From Clytia hemisphaerica (Eukaryota > Cnidaria > Hydrozoa > Leptothecata > Clytiidae): DNA of 64,000 nucleotides. The notes beneath the pieces were generated by a model. The model did no database searches and had not been told where the DNA came from. It saw nothing but the letters and a program-made list of their open reading frames with translations. The stretch lies in contig CACVBU010000004.1 in NCBI GenBank assembly GCA_902728285.1, positions 1,101,909 through 1,165,908 of the forward strand, read 5' to 3'. Shown here one piece after another: positions 1 to 12,200 of the stretch. Every line of letters begins with the position of its first letter. Position 1 is the stretch's first letter. The position numbers were made by a program, and so were the translations under genes.

Positions 1-278
1 TTTAAACAGTCTTTCATGTAGATTCTGGAATGCTCACTGTAATAATATTTACGAACAAGACATGTCACTCTCATCTTTCACTGATAGATTGAAGAATAAA
101 TTCTTGCAATAAACAACTAATTTCTGATACGAAATCAAGTCGTTTGTATTCCCTTTACTTTTTCTCTTGAGGAATCATACATACCATGTAAATATCTGTA
201 AATAGTTCTTCCTCTGTTTCTCTTTGTTCAATAAATTTCATTTACTTACATTCTTGATGCCAATAGGCACATTTAAAG
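1..278. other. No gene seen
   Basis: AT-rich sequence with short frames broken in all six phases. It forms the left flank of the MITE that follows. Nothing else is recognisable. Confidence 0.5.
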
Positions 279-287
279 CTGTCTTTG

Positions 288-1044
288 GGGTTGGTGTAAT
301 TTAAGATGCACGATCTAACGATTTACGATTCGCGATGCGCGATCCATGCATGAAATATGCTGATTATTCCTAATAATTATCATAAAACTTGAATTATATA
401 ACATAATTCTAAAACAATGGCATAATCTTTTCTCACTTTTGTTTACCACAGTAAATTTATCCAAAAAGAAATAAGTAAGAGCAATGGAACTACGAATAAT
501 TACGACCGTAAAATTATGAAAAAAAATTACTTAATCTTACAATAGAAAGAAAGTGAAAGTAATAAACAATGCATAAGAAATATTTTTGCTCGATCAGTTT
601 TAACAATCATTAATCGAATATATAGGAATTTCTATCTTAAAGCAAATAGAAGAATATATTGTAGAACAATAAGTTTTGCGGACCGTAATGTACGAAGCGA
701 AAACGGGTGCTCTATTATGAAAAAGAATTTTCTTCCGGTAAACAATTCCCCTAGATTGATTCAAATTATGAAAAAGAGAGAGAGTACAGAAGGTGAATGC
801 ACGTGGCTTTCACTGTCTTTTAATCTATGAAAACGCACTAAAAGCTTTTTTAAATATAATTTGTATGATCTTACATAAATGATGTTTTTAAAAATAATTG
901 AGCTTCAGCGAATGAAAGTTTGTAAATGGCCTAAATATTTTATCATGATTAGCATAATTACGCATGAATTAACATATTTTATGCACAGATCACGAATCGT
1001 GCATCGTAAATCGTTAGATCGTGCATCTTAAATTACACCAACCC
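288..1044. mobile_element. MITE with long inverted termini and 9-bp target duplication
   Basis: The two ends are inverted copies. The first about 42 bases (starting GGGTTGGTGTAATTTAAGAT) match perfectly, and the next about 35 bases match imperfectly around ACGAT words. The 9-mer CTGTCTTTG stands directly outside both ends (279-287 and 1045-1053), a perfect target-site duplication. The 757-bp interior has no long frame, so the element is non-autonomous. A 9-bp duplication with long termini is what Mutator-like elements usually leave; that superfamily assignment is inference. The match between the termini and the duplication is directly seen. Confidence 0.9.
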
Positions 1045-1053
1045 CTGTCTTTG

Positions 1054-1950
1054 CCACTATATATTTTATGTTAAGTATATTTATTTTTCTTAGCATAGCT
1101 TATGCTAATACTTACATTTTACTTATATTTTATTTAGAAGTATATTATTTAGAACCCATTATATTTATTTTAACTATTTAGCTTTTAGGAACAACATTAT
1201 CCTTTGTATCACCGCTAAGGTGATATTTTTTTAGATATTCTATTTTTTAAATGTACATAGAACCAAAGCCCAAAAGGGCTGACTTGTGTACATAGACATA
1301 TTTCGGAAACTATTATTAGAAAAGAAATCATATCATATATCTGGGGGAGGCTGAGTGTTGGACGTCCTTAAAACATGTTTAAAGCCGCTGCGCCTGTCGC
1401 AAGTCAGGGACTCCAGATTGCCTTGGTTGGGTTTTTGAGTGGGTTTTGGTGTTTGTGTTTTTCTGCTTGGCTTTTTAAACTTTATGTCTATTGGTTTGTT
1501 GGTTCTTTTTCGCATAAAATTCTCATTTCTTGACAGGATGTTTCATTGGTTTGATTTATATATTTAGAAAAATTCAAAAAAATGGAAAAAAAACGTGTAA
1601 TTATAAAAATATTAGTGCTTTTTTATGTTTCATCTTTATTTCAGTACAGTCAAGTATCAATATTTGAGGTATTACGAAAATCGCTACTTTTTGCCGTAAT
1701 CGCTTTGTTTTTAACATAAGGTCTTAGCAACGGGTACCCCGGGCATAGTTACGGGGCATTGAGAAAAAATCCTGACATAGAATTTCAAAAAGATTCTACA
1801 TTACAAAATACACCTGTTCTATGTTGGGTTTTTTTCTCGGTGTTTTGTAGGCTTAATTATCGTCATGCAAAGTAAATAAAACCCCCTGGAAATCTTTAGG
1901 TTTTGATAAGCAAAATACTTACATACTATTGTTTACTTTTCAGGTATTCA
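1054..1950. other. No gene seen
   Basis: AT-rich non-coding sequence. A 60-codon minus-strand frame at 1333-1515 is rich in Lys, Pro and Thr but has no recognisable domain or splice context, so it is not called. Confidence 0.4.
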
Positions 1951-2160
1951 TCCAATCAGAATTCACGCTCAGAAACTTTCAACCAATCAAAATTCAACCG
2001 TGACGCGGGAAATGATCCAATCAGAATCCCGAAGCTAAAGACTTTAGAGCCAATCAGAATTTGTTAGCGAGCAGTATTCATCCAATTGGAATCGCGTAAC
2101 ACGAAAGCGAAAGTGAAAGTCAAGGCGGAAATATATTGTTTTTTCGACGTGATTTGCATA
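1951..2160 (+). promoter_or_regulatory. Phased CCAAT array with IRF-like and octamer sites
   Basis: Five forward CCAAT boxes lie at 1952, 1983, 2017, 2050 and 2082, with spacings of 31, 34, 33 and 32 bp, about three helical turns. Four continue as CCAATCA. Downstream, three GAAA cores sit exactly 6 bp apart at 2103, 2109 and 2115, the GAAANNGAAA form bound by IRF proteins. A perfect octamer ATTTGCAT lies at 2152-2159 just before an AT-rich TATA-like stretch. NF-Y sites spaced about 32 bp apart are known from vertebrate cell-cycle promoters. No clear coding exon follows within 1 kb, so the target transcript is unknown. Confidence 0.55.
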
Positions 2161-4984
2161 TATTAGAACAGAAAGAAACGCCAATATGTCAAAGATTTGA
2201 TTAAAACCACCTTATTTTTTGTTGAGTATCGCCTAAATTTATCGAAAAAATATGCTTTTCAACATTAATCTTAAAATCTCTTTTATTGTTAAGTATCCCC
2301 GGGGCGCTCAACGCACGCCGAAAGAAAAATAAGCGGGCGGAACCGCCCTCGTAGTTTAATCCCGGGATTGAAAAAACCTGGAGAAAACCTTTTCCGTACA
2401 TATAATGTAGCTAAGGAATTTTAAAACACGGCATTTAAAGTGAAACAAGATGGCGGAGGAGTAGTGATTGGAGGTTTTTGTAATTAGACAGCATGACAAA
2501 GGTTTGTTATATTTTAGCAAGGAGGTAAGGTAAATTGCGTTATGACTGCTTTTAACTGTTTTTCTAATAAAGAATATCTTCAAACTTGACTTCACTGTAT
2601 TTTATTTAGTATTTTCAACACTTTCTCTCCTTGAGGTCAGATCTCTGATCTTCACCATATGTAGGCACTTAAAATGGAAACAATAAAGACAAAACTCACA
2701 AAACAAAAAGACAATATAAATACAACAAAAATCTAGAATGAACATTCACAGAAAATCAATCAGGTTGGAATTGAAAAGGAAAAAATGATGACATAGACAT
2801 CCATCAATGCAAAACTAGTGATCTAAAGTGACTACAAGGAAGAAAGCGACTCAATATGAGTTAAGATGGAAAGAAGTAACTCAATATGAGTCAAAAAATT
2901 TTTCAAGAAAACACATTATCTGTTCCTCAGTTTTCGACATACACAGGATTTCGGCCATTTGTGAAAATATCCTCCTATATGATGGAAATAGGGTTGTGTA
3001 GGTAGGCCAAGCAGTGTTAGCTAGACACCACCACAGATAAAAAGATGTAAAAAGATGTGTTTAGTGAAAGTATGAAATGCGCGCTAATATAAAATAAACT
3101 AAAACTTAAACTCCACGGAACCAGCCGAAGAAACTAAAATAACAATGAAAAAAGAAGTGTACTTTCTACTAGACAAAGTTGCCACACCTATGACACGTTT
3201 CTGCCTCAACGTTGTAGAAAGCATACTAGATGGGAAGGAACTGGGATTGGATCGCCACTATCCAACCCTGTGGCTCTCACACACATTTTACAGTTCAAAG
3301 AATAAGATGGAAAGAGTGGGAAAAGAATGAGAATTTAAGTAAAGTCGGACTATATACAAAAAAATTCCTACAGGAAGGAAAATACTCTTACTAAACAATA
3401 ATGAAAATTTTTTCCTATACATTCAATTCATGAAAAGATATAAAATGTAGATCTGCGGACAAATTTTCAAAAGATGAAAGAAAAGAGGCTTATATTTTTT
3501 AAATAAATCGGTTTGGATTTGGTTGTTTTTATCATAATAACAATTTATCTACGTCATACCATAGTATCTATATATTAATAGCCGTAGTCTGTATGTGTGT
3601 TTGTTTGTTGGTTTGTTTTTTGTGTGTCACTTTCGTTTTCGCAAGCAATGTTTTGTTCTTTTAAAAGATGACTTTTATTTTGTTCTTGCTCCACAAATTT
3701 GTTTAACGATATTCGCGCCGTTTTATAAAGACTTTGTTTTGATTGATAGATTAGACTTTTTCTTTTTTTTCTTTCTTTTCTTTTGTTTTATGTTTTCGAA
3801 TGTAATTAACGACCTTATTTGATTTGAGACATTCGAATTCTTTTCAAAACAAAAGAAATTTTTTAAACAGAATCTGTTAAAGAAAAGAACAAATATAAAA
3901 TAAAACACAAGAATCACATAACAAGTTTGTTAGAACAACAGCAACATTAAAAATGCGGTAGGCGGTAAAAGGCGGTAAAAAGGCGGTAAAAACTAGAATT
4001 CTTTCTTCGTAAAAACGGACCTTTAAACATGTATGTCGATAATTATTTTGCTGTAAATCTAAGTCATTGTTGAATTTGAAAGATTATTGAAGTTATGACG
4101 AAGTTATTTTATAAAAAAACAATATAAAATTGCGCTATCTATCACGCTTTTTTGTCTGCGTGTCCTAGCTGCCTTCCGGGGGACTATGGTTGCGAGCTGA
4201 CTTTTGGCCCTGCCCCTCGGACCCTTAGCAGAATAAAGAGGAGAAGAAACAAGGGAAATTGTGTGAATTTTAATTCACTTTTTGGAACTAATTTGACCAA
4301 ATTTCTATCTTTCTGGGGGCAAAAAGATTCTTAGTGGGACTGAAGTTTGATTTTCCGATTTTTCAAACTGCCATGTTTCAAAAAGGCACACTTAAGGCCG
4401 GCACATACCTATACCCTTCTCTTGCCTAAGTATCCCCTCCCCCGGGCTGCCTCTTTTCGAAGAATAGGGTGTCATGTCTATTATTTCACTCCGCTTATCT
4501 TGACATCAAAGTTTTCCTAAACATCAAGAACTACGGCAAATATAACGCGAGCGAAGCGAGAAAAAAAATCTAATTGCAGAGCCGTCTCGGACGTCGCTGG
4601 TCGCCGGTATGGTGTAATTTGGGAATGACGCCCTTTCTGTTTTCTGATTATTTTCGCCACAAAAATCTTTTTCAAAATATGGTTAAAAGATGCGTCACCC
4701 GGGAGGGATAGAGTCAAACTTTGAAGAGAATTCTTCCCTTTAATTTTGATTTCATCGTGTTTAAGCCACCTTCCCAACATCTCAAAGGACTTTAAATGCG
4801 TTCAGCAAACAGTTAAACCGGCGTGCGACGCCGGGTACCGGCTAGTACATTTTTATTTGAAAATAAATACCTTTTCACGATTATCTATATATTTAGAAGT
4901 TCCGTTAAATTAGATTTTATCAAAAAAGTGATATTGATATATGTATCAAAAAGTAAATATTTAGAATCTTACAAGTTTTCATCA
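2161..4984. other. No gene seen; short repeats
   Basis: No frame here shows a recognisable domain or convincing splice sites. The 61-codon plus-strand frame at 3145-3330 resembles no family I know. A short GGCGGTAAAA repeat lies at about 3958-3992. The 14-mer GCGAGCGAAGCGAG is at 4547-4560. The rest is AT-rich with homopolymer tracts. Confidence 0.4.
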
Positions 4985-6070
4985 CTATAGTCACAGTCAG
5001 TGTCTTAGCTATAGTCTAAAGAGTCTAGAAATTCATACTTAAGTCAGTTTTTAATTTCTTTGGTGGGTTTGATTCACCTTCAAAATAATTCTTAATAACG
5101 TTAAAAATATCCTTGGCCCAAATCTCATCAGCAATACACGTGTTGAGTAAGTATTCTGGTGAGTCAATGTAAGGTAATTCTTCAATAATCTTTTTGAGAA
5201 TAGGTGTGGTCAGTCCACTCAAAAAAGCTGAAGGAACAGTATGTAATGATTCATCAAAATCACTATGAAAATTTCTCAGCAAGTCTGATAGGTTGAATTT
5301 GTCCTCTTGTGAAACTTCTCTGAGAACAATTTTAAAATCAGCAGGTTTAGATGTCAACCTTTCCATATCTTCAAAGGAATATAGCTTACAACAATCGTCT
5401 AATCCACATTCACATAATTTTTGCCATCGGCATTAAATGGAGAGAACAATCGTGTTCTCAAACATGAGGAATTCCCATTACTGATGTAGTCCCTCATTTG
5501 TTTTGAAATAACTGATGAACTTTTTGGGTATGCATACAAAATGGCATGAGAGATTGCTTCGCCAGACCTTCCGGCACGTCCAATCTGCTGGCAATACTCA
5601 ACCAAGCCATGAGCTGGACCGTAATGAAAGACAAACGACAAATCTTTGCAGTTGACACCACAACCAAGTACACTGGTAGCAATGATTATACGAACATTTC
5701 CAGTTCCTTTTGTCAAACAATTCATAGCTTTTTTATAACCAAAAGTGTCAGCGTGATACATTGAAATCAAAAGATTTTTGTGTAATTCAATATTGTCCTT
5801 GTATGCATGGGGTCCCAGTTCAACTATGAACTGTTGAAACAACCAGCCAGCCAATTCCTGGGAGTAACAGTATATCAAAACTTTTGGACAACCAATACCC
5901 TGTTCTATAATCCAGTCAAACACCCATAAAAAACATTTTTTTCTTTCATTTTAACCAAAGAAAGACGCAAATTTGGTCTGTCACTACACGAAAACACACA
6001 TTGTAATAAGAAGATAAACTACATGAAACTTCAATCAATTGGGTGTAGTCTCTATCAACGGTTGCACTCA
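4985..6070 (-). pseudogene. RecQ-like helicase C-terminal half, frameshifted relic
   Basis: The minus strand from 6070 down encodes the second RecA-like lobe of a RecQ-family SF2 helicase. It starts with a motif III-like MSAT next to a possible acceptor AG. It continues with a fragment ending PKVLIYC, then motif V (IIATSVLGCGVN) and motif VI (QQIGRAGRSGE), and a Cys-rich zinc segment (CECGLDDCC). After that comes a helical tail (113-codon frame 5366-5025) that parallels the tail of the intact helicase at 6468-9006. The frame must shift near 5985, 5930 and 5415 to stay in homology, and the Walker A lobe is absent. This is therefore a truncated, inactive copy. It is in the opposite orientation to the neighbouring intact gene and is a diverged paralogue, not a recent duplicate. 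Confidence 0.85.
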
Positions 6071-6467
6071 TAGCCTATACTAGACGTCACCCGCGTTTTT
6101 TCTACGCAATTAACGTCTATTACACTTTGCGACTTTTTCGAATGTTTGGAGCCCGGGTTTTCGGGCTCCGATTTTGTTCTCGGCAATCGCGATTTTGCCG
6201 TAGCTTTCAACAGCCGTGGTGGCGGGAGCTTAGGTCGCACTCAGTCGTAGCTCAAGTCGTCTATATGGATAAATGCATCATGTCTTGACTGGAATTATTT
6301 AACTTTGCGAGCTGTTGGCGATGGAGAATTTTTTTGGATTTCGCTGAATTTCACATAGTTTGTTTACCTTTTTGCTTTAAACACAAAACAGAGATACTCT
6401 TTTTGGTAGCTGCAAATACATGGTAATCTTCTTTTTTTTTAATTTAGAGAAAAGTTACACAGTTAGA
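6071..6467. other. Divergent intergenic region between RecQ relic and RecQ gene
   Basis: This stretch separates the minus-strand helicase relic from the plus-strand helicase start. A minus-strand 61-codon frame at 6240-6055 runs into the relic but matches nothing I know. It may hold the promoter of the plus-strand gene, but no clear TATA or initiator stands out. Confidence 0.3.
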
Positions 6468-9006
6468 ATGGAAAAGTTTGAAGAAAGTGTTAGATTCGCT
6501 TGTAGACATTTTGAGATTGAACATTTTCATGACGAGCAAATTGAATGCATAAGACAATTCTTTGCTGGCAAAAATGTATTTTGTAGTGTTCCTACAGGCT
6601 TTGGAAAAAGCCTCATTTATCAAAGCTTGCCACTGATACATGATTTTATGTATGAGTCTGTCCCAGACAAACCGGTCTATTCGACAATTTTAATAATCTC
6701 CCCATTGAAAGCTTTGATGGCCGACCAAATGAATACCCTCCAAAAGCAAGGATTCAATGCTAAAATCCTGAACTGTCACACAAAGTTAGATGACATTATA
6801 ACTGATGAGGGCGGTGTGACAGTCAGTCATCTTTTTTGTTCGCCGGAAGTATTAGATATCCCAGTTTGGAGAAATGCATTGTCATCCCAAACATTTAAAG
6901 AGAATGTCATTGGTGTTGCAATTGATGAAGCCCATTGTATAGTTGAATGGTAAGAAACTGTCATTTTTTTCAAACACTTCTCTTGTCAAAAAGAGTTAGC
7001 AAGATTCTCATTAAAACTATGGAAACTTTATAAGAATATATATAAAATTATTTCAGTCAGTTAGTGGAAATACCTCCATTTAAAGCATGTTCAAAGTTCA
7101 CAATAACGATTTTCTTTTTATTACGGAAACAAGTGAGAACAAGTCATTAAAACTAAAAGTCAGCACTCCGTGTTTGTGACGTATGTTTTGTAATCAATTT
7201 TCAGTTTCTGTTTCTACGCCATTTTTTAGACTTCTTAGTAGAAGAACGTATCATTCAATAAGGAATTTTATAACACTTCATGGCAGATTAAAAAGACACT
7301 TCCACTAACTGTCAGTTTTTCAAAGATGAGCCTTTTAGAAATTATCAAAATTTGCGTTACATTTCAAGCGTTCATTGAAAAAATACTCCTGAGTCTCTAA
7401 AAACATTTTTCAATACCAAGGCAAAAATTTATTCACACTTTTGACACTTTCGGCCCATAATAAAAAACAGGTAAGGTATTTCATTTCATTTCGGCATCTT
7501 TCTTTTTATTTTGTGACAACTACATTTTTAAGTAAGATGCTGTTAAAAAATTGTTTCAGAATTATATACAAATTTTTAACATATATAACTGTGTACAAAA
7601 CATCATCAGCTCAAATTCGTATTTATATATTAATAAAGATAAAGATGGGTACGTACAATTCAAAGTTATAATAATTTGGAAATTAAACGTATCCTATCAA
7701 ACATTTTTTTAGGGGATTGGATCAGAATTCTCAATCTAACCGCAATGCGTTCAGAAAATGGTACTACAAATTAGACCAACTTCGCTCAATTTTGAGACAT
7801 GTTCCCTTCATTGCATTATCAGCAACTGTCACTGCAACCAACAAATTAAAAATTTATCCCCTTTTGTCTTTCTGTCATTCAAATACATTTTCTGTTGTAA
7901 AATCACCTCTGAAAGACAATATTAGATTCAGTGTCAACTATGTAGAAAAATGTCGAGTAGAAGAGATTTTTGACAACTTCATTGATATATTTCAAAACAA
8001 TTTACATGATTACCCTCGAACACTTATTATTTGTCAATCACGCAAACAAACATCACTATTGTACAAACATTTCAAAGCTATTTTGGGAAATAAATTCTAT
8101 GTGAGCTCGGTACCTGATGAACGTAAACGACGGGTAGATATGTTTCATGCTAAAACACCTGATCCAGTGAAGGAACACATAGTCGAAGACATGACTGACA
8201 AAGGGGGTAACATCAAAATTTTGATATGCACTTCAGCTTTTGGAATGGGTGTAAATACAAAGGGTATCACTCAGATCATCCATTTTGGACCCCCTCGATC
8301 AATAGAAAGTTACATTCAGGAATGTGGGAGAGCAGGGAGAGATGGTGAACCAAGTAAATGCCACTTAATTTATAATGGCATGCTTATGCTGTTTACAAGT
8401 GATGAAATGAGAACTTATGTACAAAATAAGGAGAGTTGTAGAAGGAGGCAGCTACGTGAAAGTTTCGAGGCTTCAGGAGAGGAGGGAATGGTTGGGTGTC
8501 AATGCTGTGACTATTGTTCAAGGGATTGTATATGTGATTTAAATCATGAAGTTCAGTTATTTGACGATCTATCGATGTGTATCAAAGAAGTAAAGGTCAG
8601 ATCTATCACCAAATCCCAAAAGGAAGATGTTGAGCAAATATTACGAAATGATTTAATGATACCAACTTCAAGTAAATTATCACTGCCTACAACTTTGTTT
8701 TCCTTTAATGAACTTCAAATTCAGCAAGTAATGTCAAATGTTGATAAAATTTTTAATCTTGTTGATGTTTACAACTACGTTGAGGTTTGGAAAAAACGAC
8801 ATGCTGTGAAAATCCTCAATACTATTAGCTTGGTTTTTGGAGATTGTGGTTCTTTAAAGGAAGATGACAATGATGAGTTAGAAGAAAATTTTGTAGAAGA
8901 ACATTGGCAAGGTTTGATTGTGTCAAATGAAAGTGAATTTGAGTCAGATCCAGATTATTCCAATATTTACAATGATGATATGACTGATGATGATGATTAT
9001 TATTAA
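6468..9006 (+). CDS. RecQ-like SF2 DNA helicase, two exons
   Basis: Exon 1 is 6468-6949 and exon 2 is 7713-9006, joined across a 763-bp GT-AG intron in phase 2 to give about 591 residues. I start at the ATG reading MEKFEESVRF because the upstream ATG at 6420 encodes a phenylalanine run. Lobe 1 carries Walker A (PTGFGKS), a motif Ia-like SPLKALMADQ and motif II AIDEAHC. The Trp of the RecQ DEAHC-xxxW stretch is rebuilt exactly at the splice. Lobe 2 carries ALSATVT, ICTSAFGMGVN and motif VI QECGRAGRDGE, then a Cys-rich zinc segment (CQCCDYCSRDC). No HRDC domain is visible, and the C-terminus is an Asp/Glu-rich tail. The family unwinds DNA 3'-5' using ATP. The gene is convergent with the DUF6589 gene, 252 bp between stops. 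No stops or shifts were found, so it looks intact. RecQ-like copies are often multiplied in cnidarian genomes, so this may be a mobile-element cargo gene and not a host BLM/WRN orthologue. Confidence 0.85.
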
Positions 9007-9258
9007 TAAAATTACATAAATATAAGTGAATTTTAATAGTATTATAGTTTCAACTGCAACATAACATTCGATATTATACAGTATTTTGTTTGTAAGTTCT
9101 TTTTGTTTATAAGCTAGATAGTTTACATTTCATTGCTCTCCACTTTTACATAATGTTTTTGTTTCAGAAGCAAATTTGCAAATTAAGATCAATTTTCACT
9201 CATTGATAATTCTTATAAAACCTTGTTTAAAATAAAGTACATAAATAGTCATAACAAT

Positions 9259-12200
9259 TTATCTAGCAAACATTCCTGATTTTGTCTTTTTTTTGTGCAA
9301 TTCAATCCATTTGTATGTTTCACTCAAATTTAAACCTTCCAAAAGGCTTTGTGAAAAGTTTTTGTAAGTCTGAAATCGACGACCAGTTTCAAAGACCAAA
9401 GCTTTTCCTTCAAGCATTTCGCCAACCAGTTTTCTCAAGTCAACAGTGACATCAGCCTTCTTGTGGTTACCACCGCCAATATCCATTTTACCCACCATTG
9501 CATCAAAAATTTGCAATAATTTCTTTGTTCACCTCAAGGGAACGGCAAAATCTATCTACAGCATGTTTATTAGTGTTGTTAGGACCCATTTTACGTAATC
9601 CTACTTTGATCAAACCATTGAAATGTTCCAGGGATAGGTCCAAAGGGATGTTACCACCTCTGCCTTGTTTGGACTTGACACTACGATTCCAAATAAGCCG
9701 TTCAGCATCACGCGGGGATAACAGAGCATAGTACTGAAAAAGGATGTACAGACTTTCTAGTGCATATTTATCACTATGTCCATCTGCTCTAAAATAAAGT
9801 AAAAAAAACTTCCATTGTCTTAAAATTCGTTGACCATCAGCCTCAGAAATAGCATCATGAAAGTTCCTCAACATTATCCCATACTCTAAAAAAGCAATCT
9901 GATAATTAAAGCAATCATCTGATTGATTTGCACCAAATGATAATGTATTGCATTCCACTTTCTTGTAAACAAAATTGTGTTTTGTCCTTTCATGAGTGAG
10001 TCGTGTTGCACCATCCAATTTAAATAACTTATCACATCCTTCAAAACGACATTTAAATTTTCCATCACTGGTCACATGGGACTCAGTCGACTCTGACTTT
10101 AAATCGTGAATGGAGTTGTTCCAATGTTTGACATTTTCAGTTCTGAAATATAAAACAATAAAGATTATTTGATTTTAGAGCTAGATAAGTATTATATGCA
10201 AGGCTTTAAGAAGAAGAGGTTCTATAAAGACTGATAATTTGTAGTTCCTTTTGGTAAAAAAAAACAACACAAAGCTTGGATTGAAAAGAGCTTTGTATAT
10301 ATTGCAAATTTGTCTTTAAATTAAACACACCTATTGATAAATTTATCAATTATATTGCCACACAATGTTTTAAGAAAAATCTTCTTTAGACTGGTATCAT
10401 CGCTTTTTCTAAGTCTTTCAAGCTTGTCTTTATATTCCTCTGATGGTTGATCGTCAATATTATTCATTCCCATTATCACACATGCACCAGCCACTAATTT
10501 CGAATCGATCTAGAAAAAAAATTGGGACAAGTTGAGAGGTTTTGTATGCACTTTCTTTACAGTATCTTTCATATTCTGTAGAAAAGATATATGAGTTGCA
10601 GCACAATAAAATAATCCAATTGAATTAAAATTACCTCAACGTCCATAAATTTCTTGACAGCACTGTATCGATCTTTTACCTCTTTCCCAACACCTCTTCT
10701 ATCAATTGCAATCTTGTCACTAAACAGGGTGTTTTTTCCATGAAAGACTTGCCATCGAAAAAGTGATCCATGCCAATCTGGTATGAAATGTCATATTTTT
10801 AATACAATATTTTAAAGCAGATCATGGTCAAATTTAGACTCTAATTTTTTAAATCTAGGTGAATTGCATTTTAATTTTCTAACCTGGAGCAGTTTCATTG
10901 ATGTGTGGAAATCTGCAACCTCAAAATGTAAGCCTTCCATTCTTTGCTCTGAATCAAAGCCATTTGCCACTTCCAGCAATGAGTTGACTCCTCTTTCTAT
11001 TGTAAGCTGATCTCCTGAAGAAAAAAAAATAGTTCCTGTCATTTAAATCCTCACAAACACTCAATATGAAATATAATGGCAGTTGTTACTATCCCTTAAG
11101 GGAACTTAATTAAAAAAATTAAAAAAATTCACTATTCGCCAAAATAAGTTCCCGTCAAAATTGAAACCATTTAGGATATTTGCTGCCCGCCAAAATTAGT
11201 TCCTGCCAAAAAAAGTTCCCTTAAGGTAGTATTTTTTTTTTACTTTGGATTGCTCTACTTACCAACAATACCCAATTCATTACAAACAATTTCTCCACCC
11301 TCTTTTTCATAACGTGGTTGGAATTTTTGAATTTCACCCAATATGTTAAGCATACCATCACTTGTATTCTCGTTTTCAAATAGGACACCAAGGAATGTCT
11401 AAAATAGAAAGAACTTATGACCCTTTATTCTATATCCACTTTTGTAGTAGTGTAAAAAATCTTTTTGGAGGATTATTTATGAAATTGCTCATATTATCTA
11501 TCAAAGTTTTTTGCATTTTATGATTAAATTTTGATAAGAAAAACAACAATGAAAGATTCAAAGCTTTTAACCAAGTAAAGTATTCTAAACTTACAGTTTC
11601 AGTAGGTTCTGATAATAAATGTGAATATCGATTTTCTATATGCTTGTCCGTGTGATCTTCCAGAAATTTCAGACAAGGTATATATTTGGTTACAACCCGA
11701 CCAATGAGGGAAATGTAATTCTTTCTTTGAATTAATTGCTCTGCGTCACTCGACAAAAAAATTGAATTTTCCAAGTCTTCTAAACTTCTGTCATTGACAT
11801 CAGAAAAATCATTGCATGGACATCTGTTCTCAGTTGACATCCAGGATGTCCAATGCACAAACTGAATAAAAGGATATGAAATAAAAAGAAATTTATTCAA
11901 AATTTATGAGATGAATAGATAAATTTCAGTAATTATCGCTTATATGTATTCCAACAAAATCAAGTTTTAAAGGATTAAAACAGATTTGAAACTGCCATAC
12001 CTCATCCTTATTTTCAAGGGTCTCATCATGGGTTGTCTGTTTCTTGTCCAGATTATCGATAGTCACCTTGCGTCCATTATCAACTGGCCGGGACTTTGTT
12101 GGTTTTGAAGGTATTTTCAGCACAGCACTGCGTAATTCGAGCTTCAAAGAAAAAAAAACTATATATAATAGATATTTGGGTTAATTACTTCAAAACTTCA

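Noticed and set aside
1951..2160. Histone H2B promoter (CCAAT plus octamer)
   Set aside because: No histone coding sequence follows in any frame.
3145..3330. 61-codon plus-strand frame starting MKKEVYFLLDK
   Set aside because: No domain, no splice context, and the length is not unusual for chance.
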